Shown: positions 1-7,240 of the stretch, piece after piece | How the letters are laid out: the number at the start of each line of letters is the position of its first letter | Numbering within the stretch: position 1 is the stretch's first letter | DNA from: Streptomyces violaceoruber | Lineage (GTDB): Bacteria > Actinomycetota > Actinomycetes > Streptomycetales > Streptomycetaceae | Length of the DNA stretch: 64,000 bases | NCBI RefSeq assembly: GCF_033406955.1 | Contig: NZ_CP137734.1 | Coordinates: 4,960,001-5,024,000, forward strand | Reading direction: 5' to 3' | Program-made: the position numbers and the translations under genes | The notes under the pieces: generated by a model | Seen by the model: the letters and a program-made list of their open reading frames with translations, nothing else | Databases searched by the model: none | Told to the model about the DNA's origin: nothing

Positions 1-838
1 AACTGTGGACGGGCACCACGAAGTAGATCCACCAGGCCGCGAAGACGATCAGCAGTCCGCCGGCCGCGATCGGGAGCACCTCGCCCAGCGCGTCGTTCTC
101 CTCGATGCCCGACTTCACCGCGACCGTGGCCGCGGCGATGGTCTCGCCGAGCACGATGATCGTGAGGAGCCCGTACCGCTCGGCGATGTGGTGCGGGTGC
201 CAGGACGACGGGTGCTTGCGCTCGGCGTACGCCGGCACGCACAGCTCCAGCACCACCATCACCAGGAACAGCCAGCCGCGGTCGTCCTCCGGCAGGAACA
301 GGATCCCCAGCCAGCCGATCTGGCACAGCAGCACGCCGGCCGAGTAGCTCCGGGCCATGGTGCTCTCCGGAGGCGCGGCCGACCGGCCCGCCCTGAGCCA
401 CTGCGCCGCCATGGCGACCCGCATGATCAGGTAACCGATGACGACGGCCACCCAGTCGTGGTCCTCGAAGGCCCGGGAGACCCCGGCCGCCAGGACCAGC
501 ACACCGGCGATCTGGACCAGCGTGACCACCCGGTAGAGGACGTCGTCGTTGTCGTACGCGGAGGCGAACCAGGTGAAGTTCATCCACGCCCACCAGATGG
601 CGAAGAAGACCATCGCGTAGTTGAGGACGCCCTCGCCGGCATGCCCTTCCGCGACGGCGTGCACCAGCTGGACGCCCGCCTGGGCGATGGCGACGACGAA
701 GCACAGGTCGAAGAAGAGCTCCAGCGGCGTGGCGGCGCGGTGCGACTCGTGCCGGTGGCGGGCCTTCAGGCGGCGCACCGGAGGGTGGCCGTCGGGCGGC
801 GGCCCCGAGGGCGCGCTCGCGGAGGAGGGACTGGACAT
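1..838 (-). CDS. Low temperature requirement protein A (LtrA) family membrane protein, C-terminus cut by window edge
   Basis: About 279 N-terminal residues are visible; the end lies beyond the window. A short Ser/Pro/Gly-rich hydrophilic leader precedes a conserved ELFFDLCFVVAIAQ segment, followed by repeated hydrophobic segments with motifs such as WWAWMNFTWFASAYDNDD, an AERYGLLTIIVLGE stretch and a final FAAWWIYF. These are hallmarks of the LtrA family, polytopic membrane proteins named from Listeria cold growth; their biochemical role is unsettled. Two ATGs lie in tandem (841 and 838); the GGGAG ribosome site is better spaced for 838. The gene is divergent from the small gene at 952. Family assignment is firm; function is unknown. 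Confidence 0.85.
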   Translation of the reverse strand, partial: MSSPSSASAPSGPPPDGHPPVRRLKARHRHESHRAATPLELFFDLCFVVAIAQAGVQLVHAVAEGHAGEGVLNYAMVFFAIWWAWMNFTWFASAYDNDDVLYRVVTLVQIAGVLVLAAGVSRAFEDHDWVAVVIGYLIMRVAMAAQWLRAGRSAAPPESTMARSYSAGVLLCQIGWLGILFLPEDDRGWLFLVMVVLELCVPAYAERKHPSSWHPHHIAERYGLLTIIVLGETIAAATVAVKSGIEENDALGEVLPIAAGGLLIVFAAWWIYFVVPVHS

Positions 839-951
839 CATGGCTCCCAGCACAGCAGATGGGGCGCGGACGTGCTTGCGGGCCCCCCGTTTTGCCGGGG
901 CGGGCGGGGCGCAGGGGACGTCGTCCACGGGGTGAGCCGTACCCTGGACGC

Positions 952-1128
952 ATGAGTACCACCCCCGAGCCCGAGCCCGGCGCGCCCCGGCCCGCGCTGT
1001 TCTTCGACGACCCGCTGGACCAGCAGAGCCCGGACGACACCGACCGCGGCTGGGGCGAGCGGCCCGAGGGCGACAGCGCGGCCGACCTGAAGCGCTTCCT
1101 CGACGAGAAGCCGCCCCACCACCTGTGA
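952..1128 (+). CDS. Small acidic hypothetical protein (58 aa)
   Basis: The 58-residue product begins MSTTPEPEPGAPRPALFFDD and ends KRFLDEKPPHHL. It is acidic, lacks a membrane segment or cysteines, and is probably cytoplasmic. A TACCCT hexamer at 940-945 lies 6 nt before the ATG, with no Shine-Dalgarno sequence, which fits a leaderless transcript. Its codon pattern is typical of Streptomyces. It resembles short conserved actinobacterial proteins of unknown role, and no function is assigned. It converges with mscL, whose stop lies 25 nt away. Confidence 0.7.
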   Translation: MSTTPEPEPGAPRPALFFDDPLDQQSPDDTDRGWGERPEGDSAADLKRFLDEKPPHHL

Positions 1129-1153
1129 GCCGCCCGGGCCCGTGCCGCCCGGG

Positions 1154-1624
1154 CTACGGGCGGTCGTGCCCCGAACCGCGCTGTGCGATCAGGGCGTCGC
1201 GGATCTCCTTGAGCACCTCCAGCTCGGAGACCTCGATGACCTCCTCGGCGCTCTCCTTCGCCTTGCGGCGGGCCTCCTGCCGGGCCAGGTACTTCGACAT
1301 GGGCAGCACCATCAGGAAGTACACGACGGCAGCCGTGATCAGGAACGTGAGGGTGGCGCCCAGCACCGATCCCCAGAGGATCCGCACGCCTGTGGCGCTG
1401 TCGCCGGTCCCGGTGCACGGGCCCTTCAGGCAGGAGCTGTAGCTGTCCAGGCTCTGCGTGCCGAACGCCCCGACCAGGGGGTTGATGACCCCGTCCACCA
1501 CCGAGTTGACGATCTTGGTGAAGGCGGCGCCGATGACGACCGCCACCGCCAGGTCGATGACGTTTCCGCGCATCAGGAAGGCCTTGAAGCCCTGCCAGAC
1601 GCTCGGCTCGTTCTTCTCGCTCAC
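1154..1624 (-). CDS. mscL: Large-conductance mechanosensitive channel MscL
   Basis: MscL opens under membrane tension and releases solutes during hypoosmotic shock. The 156-residue product has the amphipathic N-terminus WQGFKAFLMRGNVIDLAVAV, TM1 with the AVVIGAAFTKIV motif, a periplasmic loop, TM2 around AAVVYFLMVLPMSKYLA, and a charged C-terminal helix (RRKAKESAEEVIEV). The periplasmic loop carries a Cys pair (SCLKGPC), longer than in E. coli. GTG at 1624 was chosen because it opens the conserved region and follows a GAGG-type site; an upstream GTG/ATG extension of 13 residues is less likely. It closes a minus-strand series after FmdB, the phosphorylase and the SAF protein. Confidence 0.93.
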   Translation of the reverse strand: MSEKNEPSVWQGFKAFLMRGNVIDLAVAVVIGAAFTKIVNSVVDGVINPLVGAFGTQSLDSYSSCLKGPCTGTGDSATGVRILWGSVLGATLTFLITAAVVYFLMVLPMSKYLARQEARRKAKESAEEVIEVSELEVLKEIRDALIAQRGSGHDRP

Positions 1625-1735
1625 GGTGGGAGCACTCCTCGCTTGAACAGGTGTAGGAACCAAACGCTCCGCAACCTACGACAGCGTTGGGCCGTCCTGT
1701 CCAATCCCATCCCACGAACGAGGGACTTGACTGGC

Positions 1736-2341
1736 TCAGCACAGGGTCACCGCCAACCGCTCCGTGGTACCCGCGCCGACCAACCGGTGGGCGGTGGCAC
1801 GCGGTACCGAGACGACGACGAGCGCCCCGCCCGCCGCCGGGTCCGCCACGGGCTCCGGCACCTTCGTCACCCGCACACCGCGTGCGACCACCGAGGCGTC
1901 GTCCGCACCGCCGTCCCCGGCCGCCACGACGTCGACCAGGTCGCCCGGCCTGAGCAGCCGCACCGTGGCCGCGTCGGCGATGCGCACCGGTGCCGCCACG
2001 AACCGGGTGGCGGGCCGCTCGCCCACCGGATCGGCCACCGGATGTCCGCGTGCCCGCCGCGTCTCCTGCCCGCCGGCCCCCGGATGCGGGCCCGCCGCCA
2101 CCAGCGCGGCGGCGGTGACCACGAGCCCGGCGGCCAGGGCACGCCGCCGGTGCCGTACGAGCCGGTGACGTCCGCCGCGCACCCGCACGGGGGCGAACTG
2201 CGGCACCTCGCAGGTGGGCGGCGCATCGGTGCCGGGCGGAAGGGGGAACGGGAACGAGGAAGCGGAAAGGGATGGGGAGGGAGAGGGGGAGGAGGAGGGA
2301 GAGGGGGAGGGGGAGGGGGAGGGCAGGGCGGGACGGAACAC
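1736..2341 (-). CDS. SAF-domain (CpaB/RcpC-like) membrane protein
   Basis: About 200 residues. The first ~30 residues are a Pro/Ser low-complexity tract encoded by a GGGGGA-type purine repeat (2260-2330 on the plus strand). A basic segment (RHRLVRHRRRALAAG) and one hydrophobic helix (LVVTAAALVAAG) follow, then a C-terminal domain with VRLLRPGDLVDVVAAG and VARGVRVTKVPEP, typical of the SAF/RcpC domain of Flp pilus assembly protein CpaB. No other pilus genes are nearby, so a pilus role cannot be inferred. It is probably membrane-anchored with the SAF domain outside. The true start within the repeat tract is uncertain. Confidence 0.7.
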   Translation of the reverse strand: MFRPALPSPSPSPSPSSSPSPSPSLSASSFPFPLPPGTDAPPTCEVPQFAPVRVRGGRHRLVRHRRRALAAGLVVTAAALVAAGPHPGAGGQETRRARGHPVADPVGERPATRFVAAPVRIADAATVRLLRPGDLVDVVAAGDGGADDASVVARGVRVTKVPEPVADPAAGGALVVVSVPRATAHRLVGAGTTERLAVTLC

Positions 2342-2491
2342 GGGACCACCACCTGTGACGAGGGACCGGCTTGCGCTCCCACGATGGGGCTTTTCGCCGC
2401 GTCCCGCCGAGGCCCGTGGACCGCGGACCGGTTGTGGACAACTCCCTCACCGGAACGTGGCGTTCCCCCGGCCTGCTGGCCCTCCGTACCC

Positions 2492-3334
2492 CTACGGCAG
2501 AGCGATTCCCGGATCCATCCCGCCCAGCGCCGCCCCGCACGGGCAGTCCCGCTCCCCGGACGCCGGCAGTGCGGCCACCGCGTCGGACAGGACGCCCCGC
2601 AGCCGGTCCACGTTCGCCGCGAACACCCGCAGCACCTCCTCGTGCGAGACGCCCTCGCCGCTCTCCGCGCCGGCGTCGAGATCGGTCACCAGGGTCAGCG
2701 AGGTGTAGCAGAGCTCCAGCTCGCGGGCGAGCGCCGCCTCCGGGTGGCCGGTCATCCCCACCACCGACCAGCCCTGCGCCCGGTGCCACAGCGACTCCGC
2801 GCGGGTCCCGAAACGGGGCCCCTCGACCACGACCAGGGTGCCGCCGTCCACCGGCTCCCACTCCCGCCCCCGGGCCGCCTTCAGCGCGGCGGCCCGGCCG
2901 GTGGGGCAGTACGGGTCGGCCAGCGACACGTGCACCACGTTGGGCACCGTGCCGTCGGGCATCGGCAGCCCGTCGAAGTAGGTCGACGGGCGGGACCTGG
3001 TGCGGTCGACGAACTGGTCCGGCACCAGCAGCGTGCCCGGCCCGTACTCGGGGCGCAGGCCGCCGACCGCACACGGGCCGAGGACCTGGCGTGCGCCGAC
3101 CGAACGCAGCGCCCACAGGTTGGCCCGGTAGTTGATCCGGTGCGGCGGCAGATGGTGGCCGCGACCGTGCCGGGGGAGGAAGGCGACCCGCCGGCCGGCG
3201 ACCTCGCCGAGGAAGAGGGAGTCGCTGGGCGGCCCGTACGGGGTGTCCACCCGGACCTCGGTCACGTCGTCGAGGAACGAGTAGAACCCGGAGCCGCCGA
3301 TCACGCCGATCTCGGCCTTCACCTTGTTCGCCAT
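2492..3334 (-). CDS. mtnP: S-methyl-5'-thioadenosine phosphorylase (PNP/MTAP family)
   Basis: Cytosolic enzyme that cleaves 5'-methylthioadenosine (or a related purine nucleoside) with phosphate, giving adenine and 5-methylthioribose-1-phosphate for salvage. The 280-residue protein has GGSGFYSF near the N-terminus, the phosphate/ribose motif PRHGRGHHLPPHRINYRANLWAL, VEGPRFGTRAES, and the base/ribose loop VVGMTGHPEAALARE. Length fits the trimeric MTAP/PNP-II group. Related methylthioinosine phosphorylases share these motifs, so base preference is uncertain. A TAGGGT hexamer (3341-3346) 6 nt before the ATG suggests a leaderless mRNA. It lies 130 nt downstream of the FmdB gene in the same direction. 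Confidence 0.85.
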   Translation of the reverse strand: MANKVKAEIGVIGGSGFYSFLDDVTEVRVDTPYGPPSDSLFLGEVAGRRVAFLPRHGRGHHLPPHRINYRANLWALRSVGARQVLGPCAVGGLRPEYGPGTLLVPDQFVDRTRSRPSTYFDGLPMPDGTVPNVVHVSLADPYCPTGRAAALKAARGREWEPVDGGTLVVVEGPRFGTRAESLWHRAQGWSVVGMTGHPEAALARELELCYTSLTLVTDLDAGAESGEGVSHEEVLRVFAANVDRLRGVLSDAVAALPASGERDCPCGAALGGMDPGIALP

Positions 3335-3464
3335 GCCCGCACCCTAACCGCCCGGCACAACGCCGAGGACCCCGTCGTCGGGCGACGACAGGGTCTCGTA
3401 AGAAGTGGGTCCCGCGCGGCGGAAGGGAGGGAACCGGGTCCCGCGCGACGGTGGGAGCCGGGTG

Positions 3465-3797
3465 CTACGCGGCGGTGGTGCCCGCGGAGGAGCTGCCGGA
3501 GCCCGACGACGAACCGGATCCCGAGGAGGACGCCGAGGACGACGAGGACGAACCCGAGTCCGAGGACGACGACGAGGCCGTCTTCGAGGACGACGACGCC
3601 GGCGAGCTGCTCGACGAGCTGCCGCGGCTGTCGTTGCGGTAGAAGCCGGAGCCCTTGAAGACGATGCCGACCGCCGAGAAGACCTTCTTCAGGCGGCCCT
3701 GGCAGTTCGGGCACTCGGTGAGGGCGTCGTCGGTGAACTTCTGCACCGCCTCGAGGCCCTCGCCGCACTCGGTGCACTGGTACTGGTACGTCGGCAC
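3465..3797 (-). CDS. FmdB-type zinc-ribbon protein with disordered Ser-rich tail (Ruc-like)
   Basis: The 110-residue product begins MPTYQYQCTECGEGLEAVQK and has a second CPNC knuckle, giving a four-cysteine zinc ribbon in the first ~45 residues. From about residue 57 on it is almost entirely Ser with Gly, Asp and Ala, and must be disordered. This matches FmdB-family proteins; the mycobacterial member Rv0991c (Ruc) is a redox-regulated chaperone with an unstructured C-terminus controlled by HrcA. A CIRCE-like operator lies directly upstream (3808-3834), and its proximal half abuts the AGGAGGAAG ribosome site before the GTG start. Family and operator are seen; the chaperone role is inferred. 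Confidence 0.85.
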   Translation of the reverse strand: MPTYQYQCTECGEGLEAVQKFTDDALTECPNCQGRLKKVFSAVGIVFKGSGFYRNDSRGSSSSSSPASSSSKTASSSSSDSGSSSSSSASSSGSGSSSGSGSSSAGTTAA

Positions 3798-3807
3798 TGT
3801 CTTCCTC

Positions 3808-3834
3808 CTGGCACTCTCACTCGATGAGTGCTAA
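3808..3834 (-). promoter_or_regulatory. CIRCE-like HrcA operator
   Basis: On the plus strand the left half is CTGGCACTC (7 of 9 matches to TTAGCACTC), the spacer is exactly 9 nt, and the right half is GAGTGCTAA (9 of 9). This is the inverted-repeat architecture bound by the heat-shock repressor HrcA. It starts 11 nt upstream of the FmdB gene start, so bound repressor would cover promoter-proximal DNA and the ribosome site. Confidence 0.8.
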
Positions 3835-3864
3835 CGACGGTCCATAGTGACCTATTCCGCGGGA

Positions 3865-5130
3865 TCAGTCCACTGTGGCGGGCGCGCGGTGACCGACACC
3901 ACGTGCGACGGTGCGGCCGTGGGACCGGGTCGCCAGCCGCGACCGGAGCGCCACCAGGACCGCCAGCGCGAGGACCGTGCCGCCCATCGGCACCAGGAAA
4001 CCGGCGCCGTCCCGGAACCGGTCCTCCAGCTGTCCGGCGACGGTCACGGCCGCCGCCTGGCCCAGCGCGACGGCGCCGGTCAGCCAGGTGAAGGCCTCGG
4101 TGCGGGCACCCGCCGGGACCAGGTCCTCGACCAGGGTGTAGCCGGTGACGATGGCGGGCGCGACGCACATGCCGACCAGCAGGCCGAGGCCCGCCAGCAC
4201 GAGCACCGAGTGCGCGGCCCAGAGGCCGGACGCGGTCAGCGCCAGGGCGGCGTAGCCGACCAGGAGGCGCCGCTGCGGGGCCACCTTCCAGGCGATGGCG
4301 CCGCAGGCCAGGCCGGAGATCATGTTGCCCGCCGCGAAGACGCCGTACAGGACGCCGTTGAGACCGGGTTCGCCGATGGACTCGGTGAACGCGGCCAGCG
4401 ACACCTGCATGCCGCCGAAGACGGAACCGATGCCCAGGAAGGCGACGATCAGCACCCGCACGCCGGGGACCCGCAGCGCGGAAACGTGCTCCACGCGCGC
4501 GTGCCCGCCGTCGGCGCTGCCGACCTTCGGCTCGGTGCTCTTCCGAGCGGCGAACAGCAGACCGCCCACCAGGGTGAGCGCGGCCTCCGTGACCAGGCCC
4601 GCGGCCGGGTCGACGGCCGTGCACAGGGCGGTCGCCACCAGGGGGCCGAGGACGAAGGTCAGCTCGTCGGTGACGGACTCGAAGGCGGCCGCCGTGCTCA
4701 TCAGCGGGGAGTCCTTGAGCTGCACGGCCCAGCGGGCCCGCACCATGGGCCCGACCTGCGGCACCGAGGCGCCGGTGGGTACCGCCGCCAGGAACAGCGC
4801 CCACAGGGGCGCGTCCGCGAGCGCGAGGACGGTCAGGGTCAGCCCGGACGCCGTGTGCACGAGCACGCCGGGCAGCAGGACGGCGCGCTGCCCGTAGCGG
4901 TCGGCGAGCCGGCCGCTGTACGGGGCGAACACGGCCATGGAAACACCGGTGACGGCCGCGGCGGCGCCCGCGACGCCGTAGGAGCCGGTGGTGTGCTGCA
5001 CCAGCAGCACGATGGAGAGCGTCAGCATGGCGAACGGCTGGCGTGCCGCGAAGCCGGGGAGCAGGAACGTCCAGGCGCCGCGGGTGCGCAGCAGCTGCCC
5101 GTATCCCGGACGGGTGACCGTGGATGCCAC
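3865..5130 (-). CDS. Major facilitator superfamily transporter
   Basis: The 421-residue protein has about 12 hydrophobic segments in two halves separated by a hydrophilic loop near residues 195-225 (ARKSTEPKVGSADGGHARVE). The motif A-like loop GRLADRYGQRAVLLPG between TM2 and TM3 is typical of MFS secondary transporters, and the layout is closest to drug/metabolite efflux members. The start MASTVTRPGYGQ opens a cytoplasmic leader before TM1. It lies upstream of and parallel to the FmdB gene, with the CIRCE site between them, so co-transcription is unlikely. The substrate cannot be told from sequence. Confidence 0.85.
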   Translation of the reverse strand: MASTVTRPGYGQLLRTRGAWTFLLPGFAARQPFAMLTLSIVLLVQHTTGSYGVAGAAAAVTGVSMAVFAPYSGRLADRYGQRAVLLPGVLVHTASGLTLTVLALADAPLWALFLAAVPTGASVPQVGPMVRARWAVQLKDSPLMSTAAAFESVTDELTFVLGPLVATALCTAVDPAAGLVTEAALTLVGGLLFAARKSTEPKVGSADGGHARVEHVSALRVPGVRVLIVAFLGIGSVFGGMQVSLAAFTESIGEPGLNGVLYGVFAAGNMISGLACGAIAWKVAPQRRLLVGYAALALTASGLWAAHSVLVLAGLGLLVGMCVAPAIVTGYTLVEDLVPAGARTEAFTWLTGAVALGQAAAVTVAGQLEDRFRDGAGFLVPMGGTVLALAVLVALRSRLATRSHGRTVARGVGHRAPATVD

Positions 5131-5378
5131 GGCCCGTGCCTTTCTGCCGCCTGGTAGCGCGGTCCCGCTGTGTGACGGTCGTCGTGCGGGAGCGCCGAGA
5201 GCTGTCCACTTGCGCGGACTGCGGTAGATGCCGGAGCCCGCGTGGACGAGGGGGCGATCCGGCCGCCATACGGTCGCGCCAGCTCTGCTTCAGACAGAGG
5301 TGGTTCGATCAGGTGCGGCCTTCATCGTACAGGGGGCGGCGGAGGGGTGGCCTGTGAAAGGGAGCACCCCTCGTATGC

Positions 5379-6926
5379 TCACCTGCGATTGCCGCGGGCG
5401 CCCTCGGTGCCCCCGGTGCCGAGCCAGCCGGCCAGCTTGCCGCCGTGGCCGACCGCGCGCAGCCGCGCCTCGGCGGCGTCCCGCACGGGGTCCGTGGCGA
5501 CCACCAGGAGCTCGTCGCCGCGGCGCAGCCCCGTGGTCGGCAGCGGCACGAAGGACGTCCCGTCGCGGACGACCAGGGTGACGGCGGCCCCGGTGGGCAG
5601 CCGAAGCTCGTTGACCTCGACGCCGTGCATCCTGGAACCCTCCGGGATCGTCACGGACAGCAGGTGCCCGCGCAGCCGTTCCAGGGGCGCCGACTCGATG
5701 CCGAGGTCGGCCGCCTCGTCGCCCTTGCCCAGGCGCAGCTTGCGGGCCAGCCACGGCAGCGTCGGGCCCTGCACCAGGGTGTAGACGACGACCAGTACGA
5801 AGACGATGTTGAAGATGCGGTGGCTGCCCGCGACGCCCTCCACCATGGGGATCGTCGCCAGGATGATGGGCACCGCGCCGCGCAGCCCGGCCCAGGACAT
5901 CAGGGCCTGCTCCTGCCACGGCACCCGGAAGGGCACCAGGCACAGCACGACGCTCAGCGGGCGCGCCACCATGGTGAGCACCAGCCCGATGACCAGGGCG
6001 GGCAGGATGTCGTCGCCCAGCTCGTGCGGGGTGACCAGCAGGCCGAGCAGCACGAACATGCCGATCTGGGCGAGCCAGCCCAGCCCGTCGGCGAAGCCCC
6101 GGGTGGCGGGCCAGTGCGGCAGCCGCGCGTTGCCCATGACCATCGAGGCGAGGTAGACGGCCAGGAAGCCACTGCCGTGGGCCATCGCACCGGCCGCGTA
6201 GGCGGCGATGGCGATCGACATGACGGCGATGGGGTAGAGGCCGGAGGCGGGCAGCGCCACGTGCTTGAGCCCCCACGACCCGAGCCAGCCGACCGCGAGC
6301 CCGATGGCCGCGCCGATGGCCAGCTCCAGGGCGATCTCGCCGAGGAGCACGTACCAGTGCTCGATCGGTCCCGCCGTGGAGAAGGCGACCACGAGGATGA
6401 CCACCGGAGCGTCGTTGAAGCCGGACTCGGCCTCCAGCGTGCCCGTTATCCGCTTGGGCAGCGGAATCCGGCGCAGCACGGAGAAGACGGCCGCGGCGTC
6501 CGTGGAGGAGACCACGGCCCCGACGATCAGTGCCTGCCGCCACTCCAGCCCGGTGAGGTAGTGCGCGCCCGCCGCGGTCACGCCGACGCTCACCGCGACG
6601 CCGCCCAGCGCCAGCGCGGAGGCGGCCGGGAGCGCCGGTTTCGCCTCCTTCCACTTCGTGCCGAGTCCGCCCTCGGCCAGGATCACGACCAGGGCCCCGT
6701 AGCCGATGACCTGGACGAGTTCGGCGTTGTCGAATTGGATGTCGCCGATGCCGTCCTGGCCCATGGCGACGCCGATGGCCAGGTAGACGAGCAGGCTGGG
6801 GAGCCCGCTGCGCGAGGAGATCCGGACCGCCGCCACGGCGATGAGCAGGACGAGCGAGCAGACGAGCAGGAGCTGGTTGAGGTGGTGGACAGTCAGCGGC
6901 CGTTCCCTTTCCCTGGCGCACCGCAT
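5379..6926 (-). CDS. CPA1-type cation/proton antiporter with TrkA-C (RCK-C) domain
   Basis: The 515-residue protein has about 12-13 membrane segments, including the NhaP/CvrA-like motifs SSTDAAAVFSVLRR and ESGFNDAPVVILVV, whose aspartates form the ion site in CPA antiporters. After ALMSWAGLRGAVPIILATIP, a cytoplasmic tail of about 110 residues holds a TrkA-C-like fold (MHGVEVNELRLPTGAAVTLV, RRGDELLVVATD), as in K+/H+ antiporters gated by ligands. It probably exports K+ or Na+ for H+. ATG at 6926 gives a short basic leader; a CTG at 6896 just before the conserved TVHHLNQLLL is possible and sits behind a GGGAAAGGGAA tract. It is divergent from the acylase gene. Confidence 0.85.
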   Translation of the reverse strand: MRCARERERPLTVHHLNQLLLVCSLVLLIAVAAVRISSRSGLPSLLVYLAIGVAMGQDGIGDIQFDNAELVQVIGYGALVVILAEGGLGTKWKEAKPALPAASALALGGVAVSVGVTAAGAHYLTGLEWRQALIVGAVVSSTDAAAVFSVLRRIPLPKRITGTLEAESGFNDAPVVILVVAFSTAGPIEHWYVLLGEIALELAIGAAIGLAVGWLGSWGLKHVALPASGLYPIAVMSIAIAAYAAGAMAHGSGFLAVYLASMVMGNARLPHWPATRGFADGLGWLAQIGMFVLLGLLVTPHELGDDILPALVIGLVLTMVARPLSVVLCLVPFRVPWQEQALMSWAGLRGAVPIILATIPMVEGVAGSHRIFNIVFVLVVVYTLVQGPTLPWLARKLRLGKGDEAADLGIESAPLERLRGHLLSVTIPEGSRMHGVEVNELRLPTGAAVTLVVRDGTSFVPLPTTGLRRGDELLVVATDPVRDAAEARLRAVGHGGKLAGWLGTGGTEGARGNRR

Positions 6927-7240
6927 GGATCACAGCGCGGGCGAGCGCGCCCGCTCGGCGCGTGAGGCGTACACCGGTGGTGCACCGGCGCACCACCCCA
7001 TGGCACACGAATCCGCCACACTCTGCGGGCAACTACTTCGTTACCTTACCTAACTCTTGACGCTTTCTTGACGCTCGGCTTGGCAAGATCGAACGCCCGT
7101 GCGTCCCTGTACCCGACTCCGCGTCAAGGCGGAGCCGGGCCTGCGCCTAGAGTTGCCCCAGCGTCCGGCGTTCAGCGCCCGGCGCTCCGTACGAAGCACA
7201 GCCCGCCCCTGCCGCTCGTGTTAGGACAGCAAGGACAGCG
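6927..7240. other. Divergent intergenic region with 11-bp-phased repeats
   Basis: A 314-bp gap between the antiporter (left) and the acylase (right). CTTGACGCT occurs at 7056-7064 and again at 7067-7075, i.e. 11 bp apart on one DNA face, and overlaps two possible -35 hexamers (TTGACG); a CAAGAT hexamer follows at 7084-7089. A TAGAGT hexamer at 7148-7153 is another possible -10, and CTCCGC/GCGGAG forms a small hairpin near 7117-7134. No gene is supported here. The promoter calls are pattern matches only. Confidence 0.45.

Noticed and set aside
2260..2330. GGGGGA purine tract considered as an independent regulatory or structural element
   Set aside because: It lies within the minus-strand gene as a Pro/Ser codon run, so coding repetition explains it.
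7040..7056. TTACCTTACCTAAC read as a possible DmdR/IdeR iron box
   Set aside because: Only one half resembles the 19-bp iron-box consensus; the second half does not match and neighbouring genes are not iron genes.
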